Shown here: one piece after another, positions 32,099 to 41,751 of the stretch | How positions within the stretch are numbered: position 1 is the first letter of the stretch | How the letters are laid out: each line of letters begins with the position of its first letter | NCBI GenBank assembly: GCA_029565395.1 | Contig: JAKQOG010000108.1 | Coordinates: 1-64,000, forward strand | Length of the DNA stretch: 64,000 bases | Direction of reading: 5' to 3' | Source: Candidatus Hydrogenedentota bacterium | GTDB taxonomy: Bacteria; Hydrogenedentota; Hydrogenedentia; Hydrogenedentales; CAILVY01 | Position numbers and translations under genes: made by a program | The notes under the pieces: generated by a model | What the model was told of the DNA's origin: nothing | Databases searched by the model: none | Seen by the model: only the letters and a program-made list of their open reading frames with translations

Positions 32099-33349
32099 TT
32101 ATTGTTTGCTGAGCATGCGCTCGATTTGGTTGATCTGGCGGGCGGCCTGTTGGGCTGCGGGGGAATTGGGGGCCAAATTGATGATGCTTTGGTAGGTGGC
32201 GATGGCGTTTTGATAATCGCCGGCGGCACGGTAACAGTCGCCGAGTTGATCCCGCAGGCCCATATTGTTTTGGCGTAGATCTATCGCGGCCTGGTACTGC
32301 TGTTCCGCCTCGGCATATTGCCCCATGCGCTGGTAGACGGAACCCATGCTGGTATAGGCGGAAACGTTACCAGGTGCAAGCGTCGTGGCCTGCTGGTATT
32401 CGGTGAGCGCCGCGGTATAGTTGCCGTTTCGCCGGTAGTAATCGGCGAGCATTTGATGGGCGTCAGAGGAATCGGGCGCGGTGCGTGTCCAGGCTTCGAG
32501 CAGGCTTCCCTCTTCCGTAGTCATGCCGAGTTGCCGGTACATGCCGGCGGCCATCGGGTAGGACGAGATACGATCCCCGCTAAGGGATTGAAATTGGGTA
32601 AGTTCCTGGAGGGCGGAGGCCGTATCGCCCATGGTCAAATACGTCTGTGACAGGAGATAATGGGGGAGCGCGTCCTTGGGCATATTGGCCATCCAATCCC
32701 TGTAAACTTGCATCTCATCCCCGGTCTGGCCCAATTGTTTGTACATTTGTGCGAGCATCTGGTACGCCTGCTTGTTGGAGGGATCGCTATCCAGGCTTTC
32801 CTTCAGCATTTGAGTCGCAGCGTCATACTCGCCATCCGTTATCGATTGCCGGGCGTCGCGCATCAGTTGTTTGGACAGCTTCATGTCTTCGATGCTGATA
32901 TCCCCCCGCATGGCGCGGTCATCATCGCCGTATTTTCTGTTCTTTTTGCGCATGAGTTTCTTCAAGGCTTTCCTGTCCAGTTGTTCTCCTTCCGATCCGG
33001 ATTCTTTGGCGGCTCCAGAGGCATCCTGCGCGATGGCGGCGTCTTTTCCTTCCTCCCCTTCGGACCGTTCGCTGGATTCCTGCATCAAGGCCCGGATGGC
33101 GTCGTCCACAAGACGGCTCATGAGTTCATTCTCTTCCTGAGAAGGAGAAGAATCCTGCATTGCCGCCGCATTTTGCCGTTTAGCCTCTTCCAGGGCTTCT
33201 TTGCGCGCGACTTCCTCTTGCTTCACTTTTTCCAGGTAGGCCAGATGAGCGTTGTGAAGCGTAGCCTGCATTCGAAACATCACAAAAATGGCAGCCACAG
33301 ACAACACCAGCACTAGTACGGCGCCGCCCAGCACAACAGCCTTACGCAT
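32099..33349 (-). CDS. Membrane-anchored TPR protein
   Basis: A 416-aa protein. One N-terminal membrane segment (VVLGGAVLVLVLSVAAIFVMF) is followed by a charged coiled coil (about 35-140, rich in Lys/Glu) and at least six TPR units from about residue 165 to 410 (for example ALQELTQFQSLSG, AALTEYQQATTLAPGNVSAY, AEQQYQAAIDLRQ). It likely acts as a periplasmic or cytoplasmic-face scaffold. GGAGGGAG precedes the ATG. It lies 107 bases behind the sialate-esterase-like gene. Its stop is 12 bases from the convergent marR gene end. The binding partner is unknown. Confidence 0.85.
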   Translation of the reverse strand: MRKAVVLGGAVLVLVLSVAAIFVMFRMQATLHNAHLAYLEKVKQEEVARKEALEEAKRQNAAAMQDSSPSQEENELMSRLVDDAIRALMQESSERSEGEEGKDAAIAQDASGAAKESGSEGEQLDRKALKKLMRKKNRKYGDDDRAMRGDISIEDMKLSKQLMRDARQSITDGEYDAATQMLKESLDSDPSNKQAYQMLAQMYKQLGQTGDEMQVYRDWMANMPKDALPHYLLSQTYLTMGDTASALQELTQFQSLSGDRISSYPMAAGMYRQLGMTTEEGSLLEAWTRTAPDSSDAHQMLADYYRRNGNYTAALTEYQQATTLAPGNVSAYTSMGSVYQRMGQYAEAEQQYQAAIDLRQNNMGLRDQLGDCYRAAGDYQNAIATYQSIINLAPNSPAAQQAARQINQIERMLSKQ

Positions 33350-33456
33350 GACTCTACTCCCTCCGCCACCGGAAGATGGGAATATCTTCCGGCCTTGGAA
33401 TTACCGATCACATCTCTATAACCCGTAACGCGGAAAAGGGTTCCCGCGATGACGCT

Positions 33457-34920
33457 TTACTTCTGAACAGGGATGGGCCCCATGACCGGCAGGGCCATAT
33501 TGGCCTGATCCACAACATTGCAGTAGGGGTTGAAGCCGCGCCCATACCACAGATACGGCGATTTGGGGAATTCCTGTACCCACAGAATGATCGTGAACGG
33601 GTCGTCTTGGGCAATTTCCATGTTGTAAATGCAGGGAACGTCCGGGCCGCCGGGACCATCGCTGAGGCTGAAACCGGCCATGCGGCCCGCCGCCTGCAGT
33701 CCGCCATTCACCTGGCTGAAGGAAACACGCAGTTGCTGGCCGTACGGCGTGGAGCGCACTTCCATTTTATCGAAGCGGGGGCCGCGCAGAATCTTGCCAC
33801 CAAAGAGATCATGCTCGGCAAGACAGGCCAGGCGGCCGCCGAGTGTTCTCAGGCTCTGAGTACTCGCGTGAATCAGGTCATCCAGGGCAAGATCGATGGA
33901 AGGAACCATGCCGCAGGGAGCAAGATCGGATTCGAGGGCAAGTTCGTCCGCCTGGATGGCATTCCAGGAGGCGGGCTCATTATTGTTCACGACAAATCGT
34001 CCGATTTGAACATAGTAGAAGGGAAGATCCGGTACACCAAGATCCTTGCGCACCGCGGCTACAAACTGTTTCATCTTCTCGCGATAGACAGGCTGAGCAT
34101 CAGGGTTGGCGTCAGAGCACCCTTGGTACCATAGCATGCCGCGCGCTTTGCCGCCTGCGGCGGCGAATTGCTTGCACATGGATCCATACAAGGAGGCGCC
34201 GCCTTGGTCTTTTAATGCGGGATCCCATTGCGCCATGGAGGTGCCGCCGTGAGCGGAGGCGATGAGCCCCACGGGCCGCCCCGTGCGCCGCACCATCTCT
34301 TTGGCGAACGCTATGCCCAAGCCTGCGCCCTTGGGGCCGTCGCGCCAGCCGGCAATCGCATTCTGACGTTCCTCAGGCGTTTTAAAATCCGCATGCACCA
34401 CATCCGGGGATTCTCCGAGAGTATGCAAAGGCTCCTCTGCAAGACGCCATTCGTAGTTCATGGCAAACGTGTGTACTTGCGGATGTGGGGCTTCTACATT
34501 GAGGCGGTTGCCGACACCCTGCATATTCGACTGCCCCCCCAGCACCCAAATATCCCCCACCAGCACATCGGGTATGGCGAGATCTTCGAGCGGTTTCCCG
34601 GCATCGTCAAGAACGCGCAACTCCATACGATAAGGGCCACCCGCCGGAATGCCTCCCAGCGTGGCTTCCCAAGGTCCACCGGCAACGTTGCCGAGATCGG
34701 TCCATCCGATAATCTCTTTTTGCACGCCCGCCACCCGCGCCTGCAACGCCCCCGCTGCGGCCGACACACCATGTAAAACAACATCCGTTTTCCCATCCGT
34801 ATTACATTGAATCACTTGATTGGGCGTGAGACCCGATTGGATCGACAGGGCATACGCCCCGCACCCCACGTTCAAAACCAATGCAAAAACGATACTCATC
34901 CGCATATTCTGCAACTGCAT
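33457..34920 (-). CDS. Sialate O-acetylesterase-like SGNH hydrolase
   Basis: A 487-aa secreted carbohydrate esterase. The signal peptide ends near YALS. A beta-rich N-terminal domain follows, then the SGNH block I WVLGGQSNMQGVGNRL with the nucleophile Ser, and a Gly/Ser oxyanion block (GLIASAHGGTSMAQWDP). The family removes acetyl groups from sialic acids or plant and bacterial polysaccharides. AAGGAG nine bases upstream supports the ATG. It starts 23 bases after pdxJ, so they are probably co-transcribed. Substrate is not determinable here. Confidence 0.87.
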   Translation of the reverse strand: MQLQNMRMSIVFALVLNVGCGAYALSIQSGLTPNQVIQCNTDGKTDVVLHGVSAAAGALQARVAGVQKEIIGWTDLGNVAGGPWEATLGGIPAGGPYRMELRVLDDAGKPLEDLAIPDVLVGDIWVLGGQSNMQGVGNRLNVEAPHPQVHTFAMNYEWRLAEEPLHTLGESPDVVHADFKTPEERQNAIAGWRDGPKGAGLGIAFAKEMVRRTGRPVGLIASAHGGTSMAQWDPALKDQGGASLYGSMCKQFAAAGGKARGMLWYQGCSDANPDAQPVYREKMKQFVAAVRKDLGVPDLPFYYVQIGRFVVNNNEPASWNAIQADELALESDLAPCGMVPSIDLALDDLIHASTQSLRTLGGRLACLAEHDLFGGKILRGPRFDKMEVRSTPYGQQLRVSFSQVNGGLQAAGRMAGFSLSDGPGGPDVPCIYNMEIAQDDPFTIILWVQEFPKSPYLWYGRGFNPYCNVVDQANMALPVMGPIPVQK

Positions 34921-34943
34921 AAAACTCGCTCCTTACAGTCTAT

Positions 34944-35672
34944 TCACCATTCCGAACATTCGTGCAGAATGTCGAGAATTTCCATGACCGCGTTGTCTAA
35001 ACCAATGAACAAGGCGCGCGCCATGATGTCATGGCCGATATTCACTTCCAGTAAACCGGGAATCATCGCCACCGGCGCCAGATTGCGCACCGTGAGACCG
35101 TGCCCCGCATGCAAGCCCAGCGGCGTTTTCGCCACATGCGCCCCACAACGCTGAAACCGATCCAACTCCCGCGCCACCTCTTCTTTTTTCACTGCATTGG
35201 CATACGCCCCTGTGTGTAATTCCACAAAATCCGCCCCAATCTCCAGACTGGCATCCACCTGATCATTTTCCGGATCAATAAACATGCTCACCAGGATGCC
35301 GTGATCATGCATGCCGCTCACCACCTCTCTTAGGCGTTTGCGTTGCACCCTGACATCCAGCCCCCCTTCCGTGGTCACTTCCTGACGATGCTCGGGCACC
35401 AGACACACGGTGTGGGGGCGTATTCGATGTGCGATCGCGATGATTTCATCCGCCGCCCCCATTTCCAGGTTCATCCGCACTTGAAGAACGTGTTTCAGCG
35501 ATTCAACATCGTGGTCCTGGATGTGGCGGCGATCCTGACGGAGGTGGATGGTGATCTGGTGTGCGCCGGCCAGTTCGCAGACTTTTGCGGCGGCGATAAC
35601 ATCGGGCACTTTGCCCTTGCGCGCTTCGCGTAACGTAGCCACATGATCTATATTCACTCCCAGTTCAATCAT
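34944..35672 (-). CDS. pdxJ: Pyridoxine 5'-phosphate synthase
   Basis: A 242-aa TIM-barrel enzyme that condenses 1-deoxyxylulose 5-phosphate with 3-amino-2-oxopropyl phosphate to form pyridoxine phosphate (DXP-dependent vitamin B6 route). It starts MIELGVNIDHVATLREARKG, the family signature, and keeps ITIHLREDRRHI-type residues (here IHLRQDRRHIQDHDV), CLVPEHRQEVTTEGGLDV and EVNIGHDIMARALFIGL. Position 50 region has HLRQD rather than the usual HLRED. The ATG at 35672 has GGAGG at good spacing; one nine bases upstream is too close. First gene of a three-gene minus-strand group. Confidence 0.95.
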   Translation of the reverse strand: MIELGVNIDHVATLREARKGKVPDVIAAAKVCELAGAHQITIHLRQDRRHIQDHDVESLKHVLQVRMNLEMGAADEIIAIAHRIRPHTVCLVPEHRQEVTTEGGLDVRVQRKRLREVVSGMHDHGILVSMFIDPENDQVDASLEIGADFVELHTGAYANAVKKEEVARELDRFQRCGAHVAKTPLGLHAGHGLTVRNLAPVAMIPGLLEVNIGHDIMARALFIGLDNAVMEILDILHECSEW

Positions 35673-35989
35673 GGTCTGCATCCTCCGGTAAAACAGTATT
35701 CGGTCTTGCGCAACTCAGGAAACATGCAAATATGAGTTTACGCTTTTAGAGCTTCCGGGGCAAGCGGACTTTCCGGGTAAATTTTTAGTTGAGGCAACGG
35801 GGTACGTTCATAACTCATAAATACTGCCGCTGTGCGCTTTGTTTCCGTGTGATATAGGACATCACGTGGGGTCGCGTGGAATACGGATATTTTAGAAACA
35901 GAATTAAGAAAAAAGAGGGCGCAGAATGATTCATCAACACCGGTGCGCCACTTCGGAGTGAAACGGCGCACCGGTGTTTAATGCCTGGA
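35673..35989. other. 317-bp gap with a strong hairpin and no supported gene
   Basis: Apart from the hairpin at 35936-35978 nothing is recognisable. A minus-strand frame of 77 codons overlaps the hairpin, lacks a ribosome site and resembles no family. Confidence 0.5.
35936..35978 (-). terminator. Perfect 14-bp hairpin after the Ig-repeat surface protein gene
   Basis: AACACCGGTGCGCC (35936-35949) pairs with GGCGCACCGGTGTT (35965-35978) around a 15-base loop, 12 bases past the stop at 35990. The stem is strong, but on the minus strand the T-rich stretch is about 20 bases further. It may therefore act as an RNA 3'-end stabiliser rather than a classic terminator. Confidence 0.55.
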
Positions 35990-38900
35990 CTATTTCTTCC
36001 GCCGCAGGATGCGGGAGCCCGCCACCGCGCACGCGATGGACAGTCCCGCCAGCATGGGCAGGGTGGCAATGGGTACCGAGATTAGCTTAATGATAGTGAG
36101 GGCCTCGTCGTTAGTGGCCATTCCGGGATTGCCCGCAAGGTCAATACCGCTGATCTCGATGGCGGCCGGGCCAATCGGATCGCGTGTCGGATCGAGGACG
36201 GTATAGCTGTACACATAATCCGATCCATCCTTGCCGCTCACGTGATCCGCGGCATTCCCGTTGACGGTCACCTCCGGGCTATCCTGCAGCGGCTCGGAGC
36301 CGTGGAACGACAGCGTCACGACATCGCTCTCCACAGCCGTGTCCGGCGTGGCCGTAATCTCCGTGAACACGGGATCGTCCGTATCCAGGGTGATCGTATC
36401 GGTAATGGCCTGCGTGGAAATATTCCCCGCCGCATCGCGGAACTGGACATACACGGTTTTCACTCCATCGCCGGTAGCCAAGTCCCACGCCTTGCTCGCG
36501 GCATAGGCTTCCCAGCCGGACCACGCGGCGTTGTCATTGCTGAACTGCATGTCCGCCACCCCGGACCCCGTGCCATCGTCTCCGGACAGGGTCAAGGTGA
36601 CCCCTATCGCGGTGGTGTAATCATCGCCGTCATTAATGACCACGGAACCCATGGGCACGGCCGTATCCAGCGTAATCGTATCGGTAATGGTCTCCGTGGA
36701 GACATACCCCGCCGCGTCGCGGTACTGGACGTACACGGTTTTCACTCCATCGCCGGTGTCCAAGTCCCACGCCTTGCTCACGGCATAGGCTTCCCAGCCG
36801 GACCACGCAGCATTGTCGTTGCTGAACTGCATGTCCGTCACGCCGGACCCCGTGCCATCGTCTCCGGACAGGATCAAGGTGACCCCTATCGCGGTGGTGT
36901 AATCATCGCCGCCGTTAATGACCACGGAACCTGTCGGCGGCATCGAATCATACAGCCGCTCAATGACATTGGAATCGTCCTCATTCGCGTTCTCCGCGAG
37001 ATCCGTAAACCCGCCTGCAGGCACATAGCAGGAGAAGAGGCCTTGATTCCCCGGGACCAACTGGAAGAGGAAGGTAACACCGTCCGGCTGCGGCGTGAAT
37101 CCGCTGATGATGGCGTTCGTGGTGGCAATGTCGCCCGCCTCCAGTGTGACCGTCGGTTCGCTCGAAACCGCCGTCACCTGAATAGCCCCCGCCACATAAT
37201 AGGGCTCAACGCAGCTTAGCGTCAGCGTCGGCGGCCAGCGGTCGTAGCTCCGCGAGAGGATGTTGGAATCTTCTTCGCTCGGATTGCACGCGAAGTCGCT
37301 GAAGGTTCCCGCGAGCACCACGCACGAGAAGGTCCCCGGCATGGTCAGCGTGGGGGTCAGCGTGAAGCTGTAGGCGGCATCGCTTCCGGTGAAGTCGATC
37401 ACGATGGCGTCCACCACCGTGATGTCGCCTTCCTCGAAGCTCGTGCTGTTCTCGCTCAGGGTCACGTCCACCGTGATTGCGCCGTTCACCGGATCCCCGG
37501 CGGTGGAGGACAGGGTCGCGGTGGGCGGAACACCCTCCAGGGTTTGCCCATAACCTGCGAGGCCCACGGCGGAGTCCACGCCCTCGCCATTGCGCGCGGT
37601 GGCAAACACGCCGTACATCGTGTTCGGGGTTAAGCCGGTTACGGTGATGGTGGCCCAGCCGGGCATGGTCTGATAGACCGGCGCCGCGCCCAACGTGCCG
37701 TCCGTCTGCACCCACACATCGCCGCCGAGGCCGGAATCCACCCGGAGGCAGTATTCCGTGCCCGCCGGGTTCGTGTCGCCGGAGGCGAGGGTCACGGCCA
37801 TGGACCGCGAACAGATATTCGTCACGCTGGGAACTAGCGGCTGCGCGGCGAGGGTCCATTTATCCGCCACCGTTTCGGTGGTCTCGATGGACTCGCCGTT
37901 GCGCGACTTCCCGCTGAAGGTGTAAGGGGTGTTGGGCAAGAGGCCGGCGGAAGCCCAGGGCGTATTATTCTGCTGCCAGCCGGAATCCGTGCTCATGGTG
38001 GTATTGGTGAAATAGACGCCTGAACTGCCGCTCGACAGGTTGCTCGGCGTGTTGGTGGAAGATACTTCGATGCTGGTGGGCGTCACATTCGAGAAGGTCA
38101 ATCCCGACACCGCTTCGATCAGAGTGTATTTGGAGCCGATGGCCGCCGTGGTCGTGACGGACCCGCCATTGCGCGACTGGCCGCTGAACGAATAGCTTGT
38201 ATTCGGCGACAGGCCTCCGGAGACCCAGGGGTCCGTGGATTGCTGCCAGCCGGAATTCGTGCCTGCGGTGGTATTCGCGAGGTTTATCCCAGAACTGCCA
38301 CTGGTTAGATTGCTGGGCGTGCTTGTGGGGGCCACGGTGATCGTGTCCAGGCCCACATCACTGAATACAAGGTTAGCTACTGCCTCGATCAATGTCCAGG
38401 CCGTGTAGTTCGTGGTTTTTGAACTGTCGCCATAGGTGTTGGTTGCGCACACCTGGAAGGCGTACTGACTGTTTACATTCAAGAGGTTATGCTGCCACAA
38501 TTGTATTCCAGCCGCTGTAGTGGTTCTTAGGGTAGTTGGCGGCCCGGCGCCGGGATCATCGTATACTTTGAAGCCGGTCTCGTTGCTGGAATTATCAGTC
38601 CAGGTCCAGGTGATCGTGTCTAAGCCAATCGCGGTCGAGCCGGGATTGGAGGGAGGGGTGGGAGTAGGAATCGTAGTGTAATAGATGGCGCCATTCCATT
38701 GCCGGGGGTAAAAAGTACCGCCACTAAATAAAGGGAGGGCATTGCCGCAGTTGGTTGTAATGGACATAGTGCCATTGGAAAAAGTTGTTGGACCGCCATT
38801 AGTATACCCAAGATACCCAATCGTAGTGGTCATAGTAATGAATATTCCATACACCTGACCCGGATTGAGCGTTAAACCTCCGATATTTAAAGGTGTAGGG

Positions 38901-39250
38901 ACATTGCTTCCATTGCTTGACACTCCAGTTGCTGTTCCAAGAAGAATCCAGCCAGAAGAAGTGCCTTCATTTCCTACGGAGGTGCCCAATCGATAATAGA
39001 CACTGAAATTATGGGAACCTCCTGAGTAATTAATATTCACATCAAACCTGTTAATAGTTGCTTGTGTTGTTACTTGTACATCAAACATATTTCCTGATTG
39101 ACCATTATCTCGATTAAAAAGCGTTGTCAAAGAGTCTGCGTAAGACAAGCTGCATGTCATGAATAATACAAGAACCAAACCGCTCATCGAAAAGATAGGA
39201 GTTGAAAATTTGCCAGAAAATTTAATCATCGAAATTATCCCACACCGCAT
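35990..39250 (-). CDS. Large surface protein with Fn3/Ig-like repeats and C-terminal anchor
   Basis: A 1086-aa exported protein. The signal segment reaches about residue 40. A lectin-like N-terminal domain (NRDNGQSGNMFDVQVTT) is followed by Fn3-type units and several Ig-like domains with TLSCVEPYYVAGAIQVTAVS-type strands. Two near-identical Ig-like units of about 97 residues follow (both with VVIN.GDDYTTAIGVTL and AAWSGWEAYA.SKAWDL). The end, VPIATLPMLAGL, hydrophobic helix, RRKK, looks like a C-terminal sorting or membrane anchor. GGGAGGG precedes the ATG at 39250; an ATG 51 bases upstream lacks such a site. A good minus-strand promoter lies at 39435-39463. Adhesive or structural role is likely; no catalytic motif is seen. 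Confidence 0.85.
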   Translation of the reverse strand: MRCGIISMIKFSGKFSTPIFSMSGLVLVLFMTCSLSYADSLTTLFNRDNGQSGNMFDVQVTTQATINRFDVNINYSGGSHNFSVYYRLGTSVGNEGTSSGWILLGTATGVSSNGSNVPTPLNIGGLTLNPGQVYGIFITMTTTIGYLGYTNGGPTTFSNGTMSITTNCGNALPLFSGGTFYPRQWNGAIYYTTIPTPTPPSNPGSTAIGLDTITWTWTDNSSNETGFKVYDDPGAGPPTTLRTTTAAGIQLWQHNLLNVNSQYAFQVCATNTYGDSSKTTNYTAWTLIEAVANLVFSDVGLDTITVAPTSTPSNLTSGSSGINLANTTAGTNSGWQQSTDPWVSGGLSPNTSYSFSGQSRNGGSVTTTAAIGSKYTLIEAVSGLTFSNVTPTSIEVSSTNTPSNLSSGSSGVYFTNTTMSTDSGWQQNNTPWASAGLLPNTPYTFSGKSRNGESIETTETVADKWTLAAQPLVPSVTNICSRSMAVTLASGDTNPAGTEYCLRVDSGLGGDVWVQTDGTLGAAPVYQTMPGWATITVTGLTPNTMYGVFATARNGEGVDSAVGLAGYGQTLEGVPPTATLSSTAGDPVNGAITVDVTLSENSTSFEEGDITVVDAIVIDFTGSDAAYSFTLTPTLTMPGTFSCVVLAGTFSDFACNPSEEDSNILSRSYDRWPPTLTLSCVEPYYVAGAIQVTAVSSEPTVTLEAGDIATTNAIISGFTPQPDGVTFLFQLVPGNQGLFSCYVPAGGFTDLAENANEDDSNVIERLYDSMPPTGSVVINGGDDYTTAIGVTLILSGDDGTGSGVTDMQFSNDNAAWSGWEAYAVSKAWDLDTGDGVKTVYVQYRDAAGYVSTETITDTITLDTAVPMGSVVINDGDDYTTAIGVTLTLSGDDGTGSGVADMQFSNDNAAWSGWEAYAASKAWDLATGDGVKTVYVQFRDAAGNISTQAITDTITLDTDDPVFTEITATPDTAVESDVVTLSFHGSEPLQDSPEVTVNGNAADHVSGKDGSDYVYSYTVLDPTRDPIGPAAIEISGIDLAGNPGMATNDEALTIIKLISVPIATLPMLAGLSIACAVAGSRILRRKK

Positions 39251-39434
39251 ACGATTTCCCTCCCGGTTGAAGTTCAGATCCCCAGATCTGAGTTGGATCA
39301 TCCCTTTTTCAACCTTTGTTTAAATTCCCGGTGGTTCCCCGGTGTCCCGCCAGTTGGACTTCTCCCCATGCTGGCGTATTCACAAAGGTCCCACGTCCAC
39401 TAATTCTCAAAAAATCACCCAGTTTTGTGAACGG

Positions 39435-39463
39435 AGTGTAGCATGGGCGCACATAAATGTCAA
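39435..39463 (-). promoter_or_regulatory. Sigma-70-type promoter for the surface protein gene
   Basis: On the minus strand: TTGACA (39463-39458), 17-base spacer, TACACT (39440-39435). The -35 overlaps the last codon of the upstream ligase-like gene. It implies a leader of about 180 bases before the ATG at 39250. Confidence 0.7.
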
Positions 39464-41019
39464 TGTTTTGGGCGATCAGTTTCGCGGGCTGCCATGACAA
39501 AAGCGCATGCAATCATGGAAAGGAATACAGCGCCGATGGGGTAGGTGAGACGCGGCATGGCCAGTGAAGCGATGAGTTGGCCGGTGTACGCGGCAAGCAG
39601 GCCCCGCATCAGCAGTTGATCCTTGCGGCAGGGGATCAATTCGACGATCCGGCAGGCGCGTGCGGCGATCCCGCCTAATCCTAGTGAAACCAGGGTCATC
39701 CCCGCCAATCCCCCCTTAAACAGAAAGTACATCCAGACATTATGCACGGTCTGGTAATCCATTTGGGCCACGCTAAAAAGCGTGGTTTTCGACACAAACC
39801 CCATGCCGGTGAATTTGCTGCCCATGCCCGCCCCCAGCAATGGATGTTGCCGGAACATCTGCAGTGCGCCCATAACCTCTATGAGCCGGCCTTTTATAGA
39901 GGCTTCCATGCCAGGCAGAGAAAGATTCCCCAAGGCCAGCAACCCTGCGGCCAGTACCAGCGCCCCGCCCAGCACTACGCCCACTATTCCCGCCAGGAAC
40001 TGAAGATCCTTGGGCAGGAACAACACAAAAAGCACGATCAGCGAAAGGAAAAGGGCAATATAGGCCGTGCGCATCATTGTGATGGCGATGGCGGCGAGAA
40101 ATACGGCAATTAGAAGGGCATAAACGAAACGCCGGCTCCACGACACTTCCCTGCAAAAGAGCAGGGACAGCAGCACCACCACCGCCACTTCAAAAAACAT
40201 ATGACCGTTCGCGCGGACCGATTGCAGCAGGAAAGGGCCGATTTGACGCTGGACGAATTCGCCCAGGAAATTCTGGACGCTCATGACGTGGCCCGCGGCA
40301 AAACAATACGCGAAGAAGGCGAGACTCGCCATCGCCACTGCAAGACTGACCAGCAGAATCAACCGGCAATAATACCGGAGATCGGCCCACCCGCCGGTGC
40401 ATATCACCATCACAAAATAGGTGGCCAGAAAAATCGGATAGCGGCACTCGGCGATCAAATCCTCCAGAGGCATCTGCCGCCACAATCCGCGGCAGGCGAT
40501 AAACGCGAAGAATGCGGCATATAGGAAAAAGAAATAATGAAGATTGTCTGGACGGAGATTGGCCTTGCCTGATAGAAGCCGGATCCCGCCATGTGCGATC
40601 AGCAGGAGTAAGAGCAGTTCGCGTGGGTGCCATTCCACCCCCGCAAAGGGAAGCACGAACGGGGACCTGAATTGATGACCCAGCATCAAGAGGACCAGAA
40701 AACAGGTTAGCATATACCGGGAGGGGCCAAAGAGCAGACAGGCTATTACGATCACCCCCAGGGCTGCTCCCAGGCCAATCCAGGCATCATACGCCAGGAA
40801 CCCTGTAAAGGATCCTGCAAATACAATGAGTGCGGCCATGACGCCACTCACCAGAAGAACAGGCACTGCCTCCCGCCGGAAAACCGCTGGGCCGCTTACT
40901 TTCTTCGCCGCTGGTTCACTCATGCCGTTAAGAATAGCGGGGTTTGAGCGGCTAAGCAACCCCCCAAGGAGTGCGCTTAACAGGACCAGAGGCATTTGCG
41001 AAATAGTCCTTTTTTTCAT
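39460..41019 (-). CDS. O-antigen ligase-like polytopic membrane protein (Wzy/WaaL family)
   Basis: A 519-aa inner-membrane protein with about 12 hydrophobic segments and the Wzy_C domain: FRQHPLLGAGMGSKFTGMG, then TVHNVWMYFLFKGGLAG. This pairing of a Gly-rich loop and an HN motif is characteristic of ligases and polymerases that move undecaprenyl-linked glycans onto acceptors at the periplasmic face. No other polysaccharide genes adjoin it. The ATG at 41019 lacks a clear ribosome site; an internal ATG at 40995 is an alternative. Whether it joins glycan to lipid A, protein or another chain is open. Confidence 0.82.
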   Translation of the reverse strand: MKKRTISQMPLVLLSALLGGLLSRSNPAILNGMSEPAAKKVSGPAVFRREAVPVLLVSGVMAALIVFAGSFTGFLAYDAWIGLGAALGVIVIACLLFGPSRYMLTCFLVLLMLGHQFRSPFVLPFAGVEWHPRELLLLLLIAHGGIRLLSGKANLRPDNLHYFFFLYAAFFAFIACRGLWRQMPLEDLIAECRYPIFLATYFVMVICTGGWADLRYYCRLILLVSLAVAMASLAFFAYCFAAGHVMSVQNFLGEFVQRQIGPFLLQSVRANGHMFFEVAVVVLLSLLFCREVSWSRRFVYALLIAVFLAAIAITMMRTAYIALFLSLIVLFVLFLPKDLQFLAGIVGVVLGGALVLAAGLLALGNLSLPGMEASIKGRLIEVMGALQMFRQHPLLGAGMGSKFTGMGFVSKTTLFSVAQMDYQTVHNVWMYFLFKGGLAGMTLVSLGLGGIAARACRIVELIPCRKDQLLMRGLLAAYTGQLIASLAMPRLTYPIGAVFLSMIACAFVMAARETDRPKH

Positions 41020-41225
41020 GCGTGCAAATGAAAAACAACCGTTTGATCGTGAAATACTGGTGGTTTACCCAGTGTCCGAGTGGTTTTTGAGAAAAAGGGC
41101 TATTTTGCGATTGCCTGAACAAAGGCTGAATTTGACCTTTTTACGTCAGAAGGGTAGGCTATAGGATTAAATTCCTATTTTTTGAACAGAGTTGTCCGAA
41201 GAGGTTCGCGAGGAGATTTCTCCGT

Positions 41226-41663
41226 ATGAATTGGAAGATACTTGGCCCGTTTATTGTTGTACTTGTGGTTCTTGTGGTGTTTCCCGTGCTGCCCCAACTG
41301 TTGCAAATGGTTTCCCTGGCCACTTCGGGGGAGATGCCCGTTGATCCCAATGCACCAAAACCAGGCTCCGCTCCGCCTTTGTTAAATGAAGGCAATCTGG
41401 TGGGAACCGTGTGGGAAGTGGAACCGCGGAAAAACATTAAGATTAAGGTCACATTGAATGCCGGGGGGGATGCCGTGGCGACAACGGATAATGAGCTAGT
41501 GAAAAAATTGGCGGGAACGGATACCCTCGCGGGCAAGTGGAGCGTAAACGGGGCAAAACTCAATGTGAGTACTTTTTTCCAAGGTAAAGATATTAAAACC
41601 GACCTGGACATTATTGGCGATAGAGTCTTCAAGGACGGCAGAGAAATCGTACGCATTCAATAG
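41226..41663 (+). CDS. Membrane-anchored small beta-domain protein (paralogue A)
   Basis: A 145-aa protein. One N-terminal membrane helix (ILGPFIVVLVVLVVFPVLPQ) is followed by a Pro-rich linker (MPVDPNAPKPGSAPP) and an 80-residue beta domain (NLVGTVWEV, KIKVTLNAGGDAVAT, LAGKWSVNGAKLNVSTFF, REIVRIQ). The fold resembles small lipocalin-like or META-type barrels that contain TxW and GxW strands. GAGGAG precedes the ATG. The next gene encodes a shorter relative with the same architecture. Function is unknown. Confidence 0.8.
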   Translation: MNWKILGPFIVVLVVLVVFPVLPQLLQMVSLATSGEMPVDPNAPKPGSAPPLLNEGNLVGTVWEVEPRKNIKIKVTLNAGGDAVATTDNELVKKLAGTDTLAGKWSVNGAKLNVSTFFQGKDIKTDLDIIGDRVFKDGREIVRIQ

Positions 41664-41751
41664 CGGGGCGCAATGTCATCCGTTATGGCCGAGGCACATA
41701 TACTGCGGCGGAAGGTTGTTTTCACTCTCTGAACACTGGAGATAACAGCCA

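Noticed and set aside
35738-35971. 77-codon minus-strand frame after pdxJ
   Set aside because: It overlaps a 14-bp hairpin, lacks a ribosome site and has no recognisable domain.
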